Shown piece after piece: positions 9,965 through 16,351 of a stretch of 46,744 nucleotides of DNA. The translations under genes were made by a program, and so were the position numbers. Under the pieces are notes generated by a model that saw only the letters and a list, made by a program, of their open reading frames with translations, was not told the DNA's origin and did no database searches. This stretch comes from Curvivirga aplysinae (GTDB taxonomy: Bacteria > Pseudomonadota > Alphaproteobacteria > UBA8366 > Aestuariispiraceae), in contig NZ_SMMC01000202.1 of NCBI RefSeq assembly GCF_009711445.1, forward strand, positions 1 to 46,744, read 5' to 3'. How positions within the stretch are numbered: position 1 is the stretch's first letter; the number at the start of each line of letters is the position of its first letter.

Positions 9965-9982
9965 AATTGAGTTTATCTGAAT

Positions 9983-10318
9983 ATGCCGGAAGACAGAATA
10001 CCCACACATCTTTGGGCGGGGGGCGTGATGCGTCAACTTGCTATGGAAGGCCGGCCTGCTTATGTATTGCAAAAAGGCGATGCATCCGGCGGTATGTTAC
10101 TTGTAAAAATTGCTTTGCTGGATGGGAATTGTCATCTCAAAACTCAGCAGCGGGATCTAGAAGGGCGACTTGGGTGGGTTTCGGCTTTAAAGGACGATTT
10201 ACTCACTGAAACGCGTGCAGATGAATATATTCGTCGTGCGATAGATCGGGATCCTGATTTATGGGTTGTCGAGGTTGAAGATCGAGATGGTAGAAATCCT
10301 TTCGACGATATGTCATAA
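9983..10318 (+). CDS. DUF1491 family protein
   Basis: A 111-residue protein of a family largely limited to Alphaproteobacteria. It has the diagnostic start RIPTHLWAGGVMRQL, a central GGMLLVKIALLDG and a C-terminal RADEYIRRAIDRDPDLWVVE followed by an EDRDGRNPF tail. The function is unknown and no catalytic motif is visible. It starts 18 bases after the upstream dehydrogenase stop and probably belongs to that operon. Confidence 0.88.
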   Translation: MPEDRIPTHLWAGGVMRQLAMEGRPAYVLQKGDASGGMLLVKIALLDGNCHLKTQQRDLEGRLGWVSALKDDLLTETRADEYIRRAIDRDPDLWVVEVEDRDGRNPFDDMS

Positions 10319-10323
10319 GAGAT

Positions 10324-10348
10324 AAGGGGAGCAATAAGCCCCCCCCTT
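10324..10348 (+). terminator. Weak terminator-like hairpin after DUF1491
   Basis: AAGGGG pairs with CCCCTT around a GC-AATAA-GC core, followed on the plus strand by a T-rich but broken tract. It sits between convergent genes. The pairing is imperfect because of extra C residues. Confidence 0.45.
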
Positions 10349-10351
10349 CAT

Positions 10352-10741
10352 TTATTTATGTGGATATAGGCGGCCAAAACCTTGGGTCACCTTTTCAATC
10401 ATTTCTGGATCACGTTCACGCCAATATCGTGGGTCACGCATCATCTTGCGTAATGCTTCTTCAGAACCGGAAGAGGCTTGTGAACCTATATGTTTTTCTT
10501 TGTAAAAATCCATATCACGATTAGCTTCTTCGAATGGTTCCAGATCTTCGTCATCCTCGGTTAAGGGAGCTAGTAATTCATAAATGCCATATCCAAATGC
10601 CTTTGATAAAAGCTCTGCAGCGCGCGGGGTAATGATTTCATCTAACTCTTGCAGTTCCATAGGATTAAGAGATTTAAGATTGTTTTTCATTTGTTGAATT
10701 GTTTGAGTTTGGTAATTCATTTTATTCACTTTATGTTCCAT
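10352..10741 (-). CDS. Small phage-cluster protein with scaffold-like C-terminal motif
   Basis: A 129-residue hydrophilic acidic protein and the last gene of the minus-strand phage-type cluster. Its C-terminal ~30 residues (EEALRKMMRDPRYWRERDPE plus MIEKVTQGFGRLY) closely match the end of the preceding 276-residue scaffold-like protein, so the two share a duplicated terminal element. The N-terminal half is helical with a run of acidic residues (LTEDDEDLEPFEEA) and has no recognisable domain. The start at 10741 lies three bases after the upstream stop; an internal ATG at 10720 is also possible, and neither has a strong ribosome site. The function is unknown; it may interact with the same partner as the scaffold C-terminus. 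Confidence 0.75.
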   Translation of the reverse strand: MEHKVNKMNYQTQTIQQMKNNLKSLNPMELQELDEIITPRAAELLSKAFGYGIYELLAPLTEDDEDLEPFEEANRDMDFYKEKHIGSQASSGSEEALRKMMRDPRYWRERDPEMIEKVTQGFGRLYPHK

Positions 10742-10744
10742 TTA

Positions 10745-11575
10745 TTAATTGCCGTAAAGGCGTTGATAACCTTCACTAACTTTGCGAATTGTAGCAGGGT
10801 CACGATCTTGCCAGTATTTTGGTGATTTCATTATTTTCCGGAGGTCACCTTCTTCTAGTTTGTTTGAAGCAATATCACCATTTAACAGAGTTGGTTCTTC
10901 GGCTTGATCAAGCATGGCATACATAGCCAAAATGCCTTCATAGGAAGAAGACAATGCATCATAAGCATGATGTGGGAGGTTCTTATTGGCCCAGTTGCGA
11001 ATTTGACGGCTTATTTCTCGCCAGCGTGCTTTTCCACCAAAATGGTGTTCCAGACGGCTAAGGTCATTTTCCATGCGATATCTGTTACCAATCTCTTCAG
11101 CAAGGGGCATTAGTTCGGCTTCTGCAAGATCATAAACCAATTGGGCTTGTTCGTTACTGAAGCCAGCTTGATGTAAAACCTTGTTGATCCATGGGTCGTT
11201 GTCAAAGAGTTGATTGCTTACATGAATGTCGTATTCTTCTGGTGATTGTGGTGGAATACTGTGCATTGCGTTATTCGGATTTAAAAAGGTAACCTGTGCT
11301 TCTTCTTCGTTGATTTCTAACATATCTAGAAGCGCATCATTTTCTTCTTTTAACTCGGTTAGGCGACGCTCTAATTCTTTGTAAGATTTTACAAGAGCTT
11401 CGATCCGAATTTTTTGCTTCTTCTCATCCCAAAACTTAACAGGGATTCCTTTGGGTTTATCTCCGCAGTTGCAAGTCGACTTTTGATCTACAACTTGATC
11501 TTTAATAAAGCTATTTTCCAATGCACCATGTGTATGATCTTGAAGTGGTTTGATTAGAACTTCTGTATTTTCCAT
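10745..11575 (-). CDS. Phage capsid-assembly (T7-type scaffold) family protein
   Basis: A 276-residue protein. The N-terminal part reads GIPVKFWDEKKQKIRIEALV followed by KSYKELERRLTEL, the 'fed to a coiled coil' opening typical of T7-like capsid-assembly scaffolds. A middle region (HQAGFSNEQAQLVYDLAEAE, LSRLEHHFGGKARWREISRQ) and a C-terminal DPxYWxxRDP element ending in RLYGN follow. Scaffolds of this class direct procapsid formation and leave the mature head. The long frame reaches 11704, but AAAGGAG lies just before the ATG at 11575, so that start is used. An unusual CNCGD pair of cysteines sits near residue 35. No capsid gene lies beside it, so its present role is open. Confidence 0.78.
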   Translation of the reverse strand: MENTEVLIKPLQDHTHGALENSFIKDQVVDQKSTCNCGDKPKGIPVKFWDEKKQKIRIEALVKSYKELERRLTELKEENDALLDMLEINEEEAQVTFLNPNNAMHSIPPQSPEEYDIHVSNQLFDNDPWINKVLHQAGFSNEQAQLVYDLAEAELMPLAEEIGNRYRMENDLSRLEHHFGGKARWREISRQIRNWANKNLPHHAYDALSSSYEGILAMYAMLDQAEEPTLLNGDIASNKLEEGDLRKIMKSPKYWQDRDPATIRKVSEGYQRLYGN

Positions 11576-11597
11576 ATAAATCTCCTTTGGTAAGAAT

Positions 11598-11912
11598 TTA
11601 TGCTGGGTGTGTTGTTGCTTGTTTGATGATTCGTTCAATGCGAAGGACGAGTTGCCTTTGTCCTTCAAGTTGTCGAAGCGCATCTTGTGTACTATCAGGA
11701 CCAAGGGCGCGTTCTAGGGTCGTTTGTCGCATGTGCGAGAGTACGATTTTACCTTCTGGTGAATTGAAACAACGCAGATACGCTTGATTTATGCGAAAGG
11801 CATGATCTTCCTCTATATTATCAGTAAGAGGAGAATCTATGGTATTTTCTGATAACGTTGTAGGATGCACGGCATCCCATAACCAATCTATATTTTGTTG
11901 ATCAGGCGTCAT
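11598..11912 (-). CDS. Bbp19-like small phage protein
   Basis: A 104-residue protein. The core AYLRCFNSPEGKIVLSHMRQ followed by TTLERALGPDSTQDALRQLE and a terminal EGQRQLVLRIERIIKQA resembles the small 'Bbp19' proteins found between the portal and scaffold genes of Bordetella-phage-BPP-1-like podoviruses. The start lies three bases after the portal stop, and its ribosome site (GAAGG) is inside the last portal codons, so translation is coupled. The role in the parent phages is not well established. The family name is from pattern memory and moderately certain. Confidence 0.7.
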   Translation of the reverse strand: MTPDQQNIDWLWDAVHPTTLSENTIDSPLTDNIEEDHAFRINQAYLRCFNSPEGKIVLSHMRQTTLERALGPDSTQDALRQLEGQRQLVLRIERIIKQATTHPA

Positions 11913-11915
11913 ATT

Positions 11916-13616
11916 CTAACCTTCGATTTGTGGTGAGTTGGCCATTTCAGAAAAACGCGATTGAACTTGAGACAGGTTTAATTTGCCATCAGCGACATCT
12001 TGAGCCATCTGCTGTGCCATGTTTTGCATGTCAGGTGGCAATTGTTGCATAAGCTGTTTTGGATCAATACTTGTTAAATCTTGCTCGTTAATTGCGTTTT
12101 CAGAGTTCATTCTGTCCGTGGCTTGATTGACATTTTGATGCGCTGCAGAAGGTTGGTTCTCTTCTGGGTGAAGGAATGTTTCAGGCACACCTAACAAATC
12201 GGCCAGATAGCGACCTATGTCATTACTTTTGAGTAAGCCAACAGCGTCAGGGCTTGCTTGTTTAATCATGTCGAGCCATCGGATGATCGGTTTCGCTTTT
12301 TGCATCCGTTGTCTCATGGCAAGCGGTGCGTTAATTTGTAAGTTGATTTCCCGACCATCAATCATGATATCGCCTATGTCGCCACGCCGACGCAATATGG
12401 CTAAGGCGCGGTCTGCCAAAGGTATTATTAGTTCCCCATGAAGGCGGCCAAAAATTGCACTTAGATTTCGTGTGGCGCTTTCTGTGCGTTCTACAAATTC
12501 GGTTGCGCTCATGCCTTGTGCCATAGGTTGTCCTAGCTGGTCGCGGTAAAGTGCTAATGAAATTTGGGCGCGAATTTTCTCAAGTAAGGCTTCAGACAGA
12601 TTGATGTCGCTGGCAGTTGTTAAGGGTTGAAGTCCTTTACTACCAACCGCTTTAGGAATGACTGTACCTGGGGTAAGTTTGATCGTCGCGGGATTTAAAA
12701 CGCCGTCATCATCCGCTTGCCATATGCCTGTCACAGCAATACTGGCATTTTTCAACATTAATTCAACTATCTTATTTGCGGTTTTAATATCAGGTAAAGC
12801 TTTCATGACGGGTGAGCGTCCGTAAATCTCACCAGGCGCTTTAATCCATCTGAATGTTATAAATGGACTGCTTTCAAATGACCCTTTGGTTAATACCATC
12901 GGTTGCTCATCACCTTCAGTTTCACCCGTCAAAATTGCCATATAGTCATAACGGCCATGTTTATTTGGATGAACTGCTTCTAGAACTTGAAATTTCTTTT
13001 GATCAAAATCTTGGTCATCCATTGCCAGACTTTCAGGCAAACTCGCCTTTGGAAAACGACTCACCAACTGAGCTTCATTAAGAACTGATTTTCGATAGAT
13101 AATATCGAGTCGACCTCTCGCTCCTTCTTCCATCACCACTTCACCAAGTGGGATGGCAGTGAATTTAAAAGCACTGGTTTCACCTAACGGCGCCTCTTCG
13201 AAAAGAAGACAAGCTGTTCCTGCTGTAACTAGGTCTAGATAGCATTGGTGAAGTTCAACAATGAAGTTCGATCGATCAAACTGGCCCTGAATTGTTTGTG
13301 ATAATTGTTGAAGTGCTTTTTCAACAGATGATTGCGATTCGTCTGTAACCTCTGATCCGGGAATTAGTTGGAACCAACTAGACCAAGCTGGTGTTAGTTC
13401 CGCCATAATGGAAGAGGCAAGCTGTTCAACAGCATCTGGAGCAGTTCCATCAAATAGATGCTGTCGTTTCATTTCCCCCGCGGTTTGATTTTGAATCGCG
13501 CCATCGCGGCGAGGAAGGGCATAATCATAACAATCTTGCCAATGGCTTTCCCAATGTCCACGTTGGCTCTTCGCCTTTTCAAATTTTCGTTGTAGGATTT
13601 CCGGAGTAAGCTCCAT
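11916..13616 (-). CDS. Podovirus-type portal (head-to-tail connector) protein
   Basis: A 566-residue protein of the head-tail connector family. Recognisable parts are the N-terminal WESHWQDCYDYALPRRDG, HLFDGTAPDAVEQLASSIMA followed by ELTPAWSSWFQLIPG, the central FRWIKAPGEIYGRSPVMKAL, and the Gln/Met-rich C-terminus. In podoviruses twelve copies form the portal through which DNA is packaged and ejected. The length is full and no frameshift is visible, so the gene looks maintained rather than decaying. Its ribosome site (GGAGGG) is formed by the last two Gly codons of the upstream gene, with three bases between stop and start. No terminase or capsid gene is adjacent. Confidence 0.92.
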   Translation of the reverse strand: MELTPEILQRKFEKAKSQRGHWESHWQDCYDYALPRRDGAIQNQTAGEMKRQHLFDGTAPDAVEQLASSIMAELTPAWSSWFQLIPGSEVTDESQSSVEKALQQLSQTIQGQFDRSNFIVELHQCYLDLVTAGTACLLFEEAPLGETSAFKFTAIPLGEVVMEEGARGRLDIIYRKSVLNEAQLVSRFPKASLPESLAMDDQDFDQKKFQVLEAVHPNKHGRYDYMAILTGETEGDEQPMVLTKGSFESSPFITFRWIKAPGEIYGRSPVMKALPDIKTANKIVELMLKNASIAVTGIWQADDDGVLNPATIKLTPGTVIPKAVGSKGLQPLTTASDINLSEALLEKIRAQISLALYRDQLGQPMAQGMSATEFVERTESATRNLSAIFGRLHGELIIPLADRALAILRRRGDIGDIMIDGREINLQINAPLAMRQRMQKAKPIIRWLDMIKQASPDAVGLLKSNDIGRYLADLLGVPETFLHPEENQPSAAHQNVNQATDRMNSENAINEQDLTSIDPKQLMQQLPPDMQNMAQQMAQDVADGKLNLSQVQSRFSEMANSPQIEG

Positions 13617-13619
13617 ATG

Positions 13620-13889
13620 TTACCCTCCTAAGGTAGATTTTAAAGCGCTTGCTGATGGTGAGGAAGAGGAGGGCTTATTCCCATTATCATTGCCTGAAAA
13701 ATTTAATTCTTCGGGGATTTCAACTTTATCACCGGTCCAGCTAGTGTGAACGGTGCCTGCGCGCCCTCGTCGGCGTCGTCGAATCATTTCTAGCCGATCT
13801 TCCCGTGCCTTCTCTTCAGATAGATCTTCTTCAACTGGTTCTTCAACAGGTGGAACATAACTACTTCCACCTCCAAATACGCCACCCAT
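13620..13889 (-). CDS. Small Gly/acidic-rich phage-cluster protein
   Basis: An 89-residue protein, MGGVFGGGSSYVPPVEEPVE followed by an acidic stretch, then a basic patch EMIRRRRRGRAGTVHTSW and a polar serine-rich tail. Proteins with this MGG-x-FGG start and Arg-rich centre are common just upstream of portal genes in podovirus-like clusters. The function is unknown. The longer frame to 13985 is rejected because AAAGGAGAA lies right before the ATG at 13889 and because an operator-like palindrome occupies the extra region. Confidence 0.75.
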   Translation of the reverse strand: MGGVFGGGSSYVPPVEEPVEEDLSEEKAREDRLEMIRRRRRGRAGTVHTSWTGDKVEIPEELNFSGNDNGNKPSSSSPSASALKSTLGG

Positions 13890-13902
13890 AAAATTCTCCT
13901 TT

Positions 13903-13958
13903 TGTTCTGATATGAGAAAATAAAAAAGAACAACTTTTGTTCTTTGTCGAATGTTCTC
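13903..13958. promoter_or_regulatory. Operator-like cluster with TTGTTC/GAACAA palindrome
   Basis: A perfect inverted repeat, AAAGAACAA and TTGTTCTTT separated by three bases, occupies 13925-13945. Single TTGTTCT-type half sites flank it at 13903-13909 and 13952-13958. It lies directly upstream of the small gene that opens the portal operon. The same core recurs at 14001, 14427, 14505 and 14528, suggesting sites for the divergent S24-type repressor. This role is inferred from position and symmetry. Confidence 0.65.
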
Positions 13959-13996
13959 TATATAGTCCAATTTTGCTAAAGTCAATAATTATATTC

Positions 13997-14395
13997 TTAT
14001 TTTGTTCTTTTTAGGTGTTGATAGAGCTGCCATGGCGTTAGAATAAAGCATGCATGTAATCCGAGTAATCTTTTAATGGTCTCAACGCAACTGAAGGGAA
14101 GTGGGGGGGCTATTTTTTGTGGTGGAAACGAACATGGTGTGATTAGGTGGCATATATGCCCTTGTTTTCTGTGTGTTTTAATGAGATCAAACGGAGTTAT
14201 GCCCTGTATTTGTTGAACCGTGGTGATATTCGAAAGGGAATCAATTTTTAAAATATTGCTCCCTTCCACTTGATAGGCAAAGCAATGTCTAAAACCCTTT
14301 TTAAGAAGTTTCAAAATAGAAATATTTGTTTCGTTTTGAAAAATGATAATGAAATATTTTGCTGGTTCTGTTTTGAAATGTTCTAGCTTCATCAT
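13997..14395 (-). CDS. Phage-cluster protein, possible permuted papain-like (His...Cys) hydrolase
   Basis: A 132-residue protein of unknown function. A conserved-looking beta hairpin GFRHCFAYQVEGSNILKIDS carries a His, and PFSCVETIKRLLGLHACFIL places a Cys at the start of a helix, followed by LTPWQLYQHL. A His strand before a Cys helix is the arrangement of circularly permuted NlpC/P60 (LRAT-like) enzymes, but the match is only at motif level. Similar small proteins occur with portal genes in other alphaproteobacterial phage-derived clusters, from memory. AGGCG lies before the first of two adjacent ATGs. It is separated from the portal operon by the operator-like region, so it may be its own transcription unit. 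Confidence 0.6.
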   Translation of the reverse strand: MMKLEHFKTEPAKYFIIIFQNETNISILKLLKKGFRHCFAYQVEGSNILKIDSLSNITTVQQIQGITPFDLIKTHRKQGHICHLITPCSFPPQKIAPPLPFSCVETIKRLLGLHACFILTPWQLYQHLKRTK

Positions 14396-14426
14396 ATATT
14401 CGCCTGAGTGTAGTGCAATATTCCTG

Positions 14427-14540
14427 TATTGTTCTTATTTTTAGAGTTTTGTCAAATGATGTTCATGAAAAGCTTGCATGGTATAGGAAAATTTGTAAAT
14501 AATAGGAACAATATATGAGATTTAAAAGGGAACAGTTTTG
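14427..14540. promoter_or_regulatory. Divergent control region with paired TTGTTC/GAACAA sites
   Basis: TATTGTTCTTATT at 14427-14439 and AATAGGAACAATA at 14501-14513 are near-exact inverted copies (12 of 13) facing each other across 61 bases, and a further GGGAACAG lies at 14528-14535. They sit between the divergent S24 repressor gene and the phage-type cluster, as expected for autoregulated operators. Confidence 0.6.
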
Positions 14541-14574
14541 AATTGGAGCTGTATCCTATCAATGTGAGGATATC

Positions 14575-15228
14575 ATGTTAAAGCATGACCAATTATGGCG
14601 GGCGCTTGATCGCTACGCAGATCATTATGGGATGACAAGTTCTGGTCTTGCAAGGCATGCAGGACTTGATCCAACTAGTTTTAATCCTAGTAAGCGTCAA
14701 ACTAAGGAAGGGAAACCTCGTTGGCCGAGTACGGAAAGTATTGGCAAGGTTTTGGAAGCGACAGGGGGTACTATGGTTGAATTTGTGTCTTATCTGCAAG
14801 ATGTTCCAGGGGCTGTTCTTTCGCAGGATATTCCGTTTCTTAGTATTGAAGAAGCGCATGACCTTCTGCAAAAGGAAGGAGATGAAGGCCTATTTGATGA
14901 TCATGGTTTTCCTATCCGGGAAAATTGGGATTTTATGGTGTATCCAGATGTAAATGACGCCGAAGCCTTTGGGGTAGAGATCACAAATGACGATTTAGCG
15001 CCTGTTTATCGCACAGGCACTGTCTTGGTCATGTCACCAAATGCCAGTATTCGACGATTGGATCGTGTCTTATTATGCATGGCGAATGGCGATATTCTGG
15101 TGCGTGAATTAATTCGCCAGACCGCCCATCGTATGGATTTGGCAATGCTAACTAATCCGGCCGAAGTTGAAACAATCATGGCAAATGAGGTGATTTGGAT
15201 GACTCGCATTGTTTGGGCAAGTCAATAA
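14575..15228 (+). CDS. S24/LexA-like HTH repressor with substituted catalytic dyad
   Basis: A 217-residue phage-repressor-type protein. The N-terminal HTH (SSGLARHAGLDPTSFNPSKR and RWPSTESIGKVLEATG) and the C-terminal S24 dimerisation fold (FGVEITNDDLAPVYRTGTVL, SPNASIRRLDRVLL, WMTRIVWASQ) match a common alphaproteobacterial family whose usual active site reads GDSMEPVYR ... VMAKEL. Here the GDSM position reads NDDL (Asp140 in place of Ser) and the Lys position reads LVREL (Arg177 in place of Lys). Self-cleavage should therefore be impossible. It is divergent from the capsid-less phage cluster, with matching operator-like repeats between them, so it is probably a constitutive repressor of that cluster. 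GAGG precedes the ATG. Confidence 0.88.
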   Translation: MLKHDQLWRALDRYADHYGMTSSGLARHAGLDPTSFNPSKRQTKEGKPRWPSTESIGKVLEATGGTMVEFVSYLQDVPGAVLSQDIPFLSIEEAHDLLQKEGDEGLFDDHGFPIRENWDFMVYPDVNDAEAFGVEITNDDLAPVYRTGTVLVMSPNASIRRLDRVLLCMANGDILVRELIRQTAHRMDLAMLTNPAEVETIMANEVIWMTRIVWASQ

Positions 15229-15363
15229 AATAATCACAAAATCTATATGTATGCTTCTTAAATTTCAGTATTTTTAAAATACCTGTAACAATCATCTAAT
15301 CTTGATAAAAGCCACGATTTATGAGGTATTTTTCCTTTTCCTACATACTGTCTAGTGTAAGAT

Positions 15364-15389
15364 AAGTAATAAAATTACTTTCTTATAAT
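15364..15389 (+). promoter_or_regulatory. Inverted repeat next to TATAAT-type promoter
   Basis: AAGTAAT-AAA-ATTACTT at 15364-15380 is a perfect inverted repeat ending three bases before TATAAT (15384-15389), about 24 bases before the aminotransferase start. It could be an operator over the -35 region; the regulator is unknown. Confidence 0.45.
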
Positions 15390-15412
15390 AATGTTTTGAC
15401 GGGGTAAAGTTT

Positions 15413-16267
15413 ATGGATTCTACAAATGCAATTATGTGGACCGAAGGGCAATGGCAGGACGCAAATACACCTATTATTAATGTAACGTCTAACAGCTTTT
15501 GGCTTGCGTCGACTGTTTTCGATGGGGCGCGCTCATTTGATGGTGTCGCACCGGATTTGGATTTACATTGTCAACGTGCTGTTCGTTCAGCTGAGGCATT
15601 GGGGTTGAGGGCGACTAAAAGCTGGGAAGAGATTTATGCGCTGGCTTGGGAAGGAATTAAAAAATTTCCAAAGGAGGCTGTTTTATACATCAAGCCTGTT
15701 TTTTGGGCAGATGAAGGCTTTATTGCGCCTGATCCAGATAGCACAAGATTCGCGCTGACATTGTATGAAGCCCCTTTTCCGCCAAATACCGGCTTTAGTG
15801 CAAAATTATCATCTTATCGTCGTCCTTCTGAGGAAGTCGCACCAACAAATGCCAAGGCGGCTTGCCTTTATCCAAATGCAGGTCGTGCTTTACAAGAGGC
15901 AATCAAAGATGGCTATAACAATGCTGTTATGTGCGATAGCATGGGCAATGTGGCTGAATTTGCAACAGCTAATCTATTCTGTGTGAAAGATGGGCATGTT
16001 ATGACACCTGCGCCTAACGGAAGCTTCTTAAATGGCATCACGCGTCAACGTGTTATTGCACTGTTGAAAGGTCAAGGTATTGACGTGGATGAATGTCGTG
16101 TCACACCTGCGATGCTTGAGGAAGCAGATGAAATCTTCAGTACAGGAAATTATGGTAAGGTGGTTGCTGTCATTAATTATGAGGGCAGAGAGATGCAACC
16201 TGGACCGATCATGCAAAAAGCACGTGATCTATATTTTGAATATGCTAAGAAAGAGGGCGGCGAATAA
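15413..16267 (+). CDS. Class IV (branched-chain type) aminotransferase
   Basis: A 284-residue PLP enzyme of fold type IV. SFWLASTVFDGARSFDGVAP marks the family start, Lys148 in PTNAKAACLYPNAGRAL is the Schiff-base lysine, and NVAEFATANLF plus FLNGITRQRVIALL are the cofactor phosphate-binding parts. It probably exchanges the amino group of Leu/Ile/Val with 2-oxoglutarate. The EAATSNLF-type motif reads EFATANLF, and the enzyme is slightly short, so a related D-amino-acid or aromatic transaminase cannot be excluded. It is a single gene with its own promoter and a hairpin at its stop codon. Confidence 0.85.
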   Translation: MDSTNAIMWTEGQWQDANTPIINVTSNSFWLASTVFDGARSFDGVAPDLDLHCQRAVRSAEALGLRATKSWEEIYALAWEGIKKFPKEAVLYIKPVFWADEGFIAPDPDSTRFALTLYEAPFPPNTGFSAKLSSYRRPSEEVAPTNAKAACLYPNAGRALQEAIKDGYNNAVMCDSMGNVAEFATANLFCVKDGHVMTPAPNGSFLNGITRQRVIALLKGQGIDVDECRVTPAMLEEADEIFSTGNYGKVVAVINYEGREMQPGPIMQKARDLYFEYAKKEGGE

Positions 16268-16278
16268 GCCGCTCTTTT
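16250..16278 (+). terminator. Rho-independent terminator overlapping aminotransferase stop
   Basis: AAAGAG-GG-CGGC pairs with GCCG-CTCTTT around the GAATAA loop that contains the stop codon, followed by a short T run. A small bulge interrupts the stem. Confidence 0.6.
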
Positions 16279-16351
16279 GCAATGTCTAACGGTTTTATGG
16301 ATTTATTAACCAACTGCATGGTAAAAGAAATCTGTAATGGGGGCATTGTGA

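Noticed and set aside
9958-10209. 83-codon plus-strand frame overlapping DUF1491
   Set aside because: The overlapping 111-residue frame matches DUF1491 clearly; this is a shadow.
13939-13957. Possible alphaproteobacterial LexA box (GTTC repeats)
   Set aside because: The two GTTC words are ten bases apart, not seven, and the stronger feature is the GAACAA/TTGTTC palindrome.
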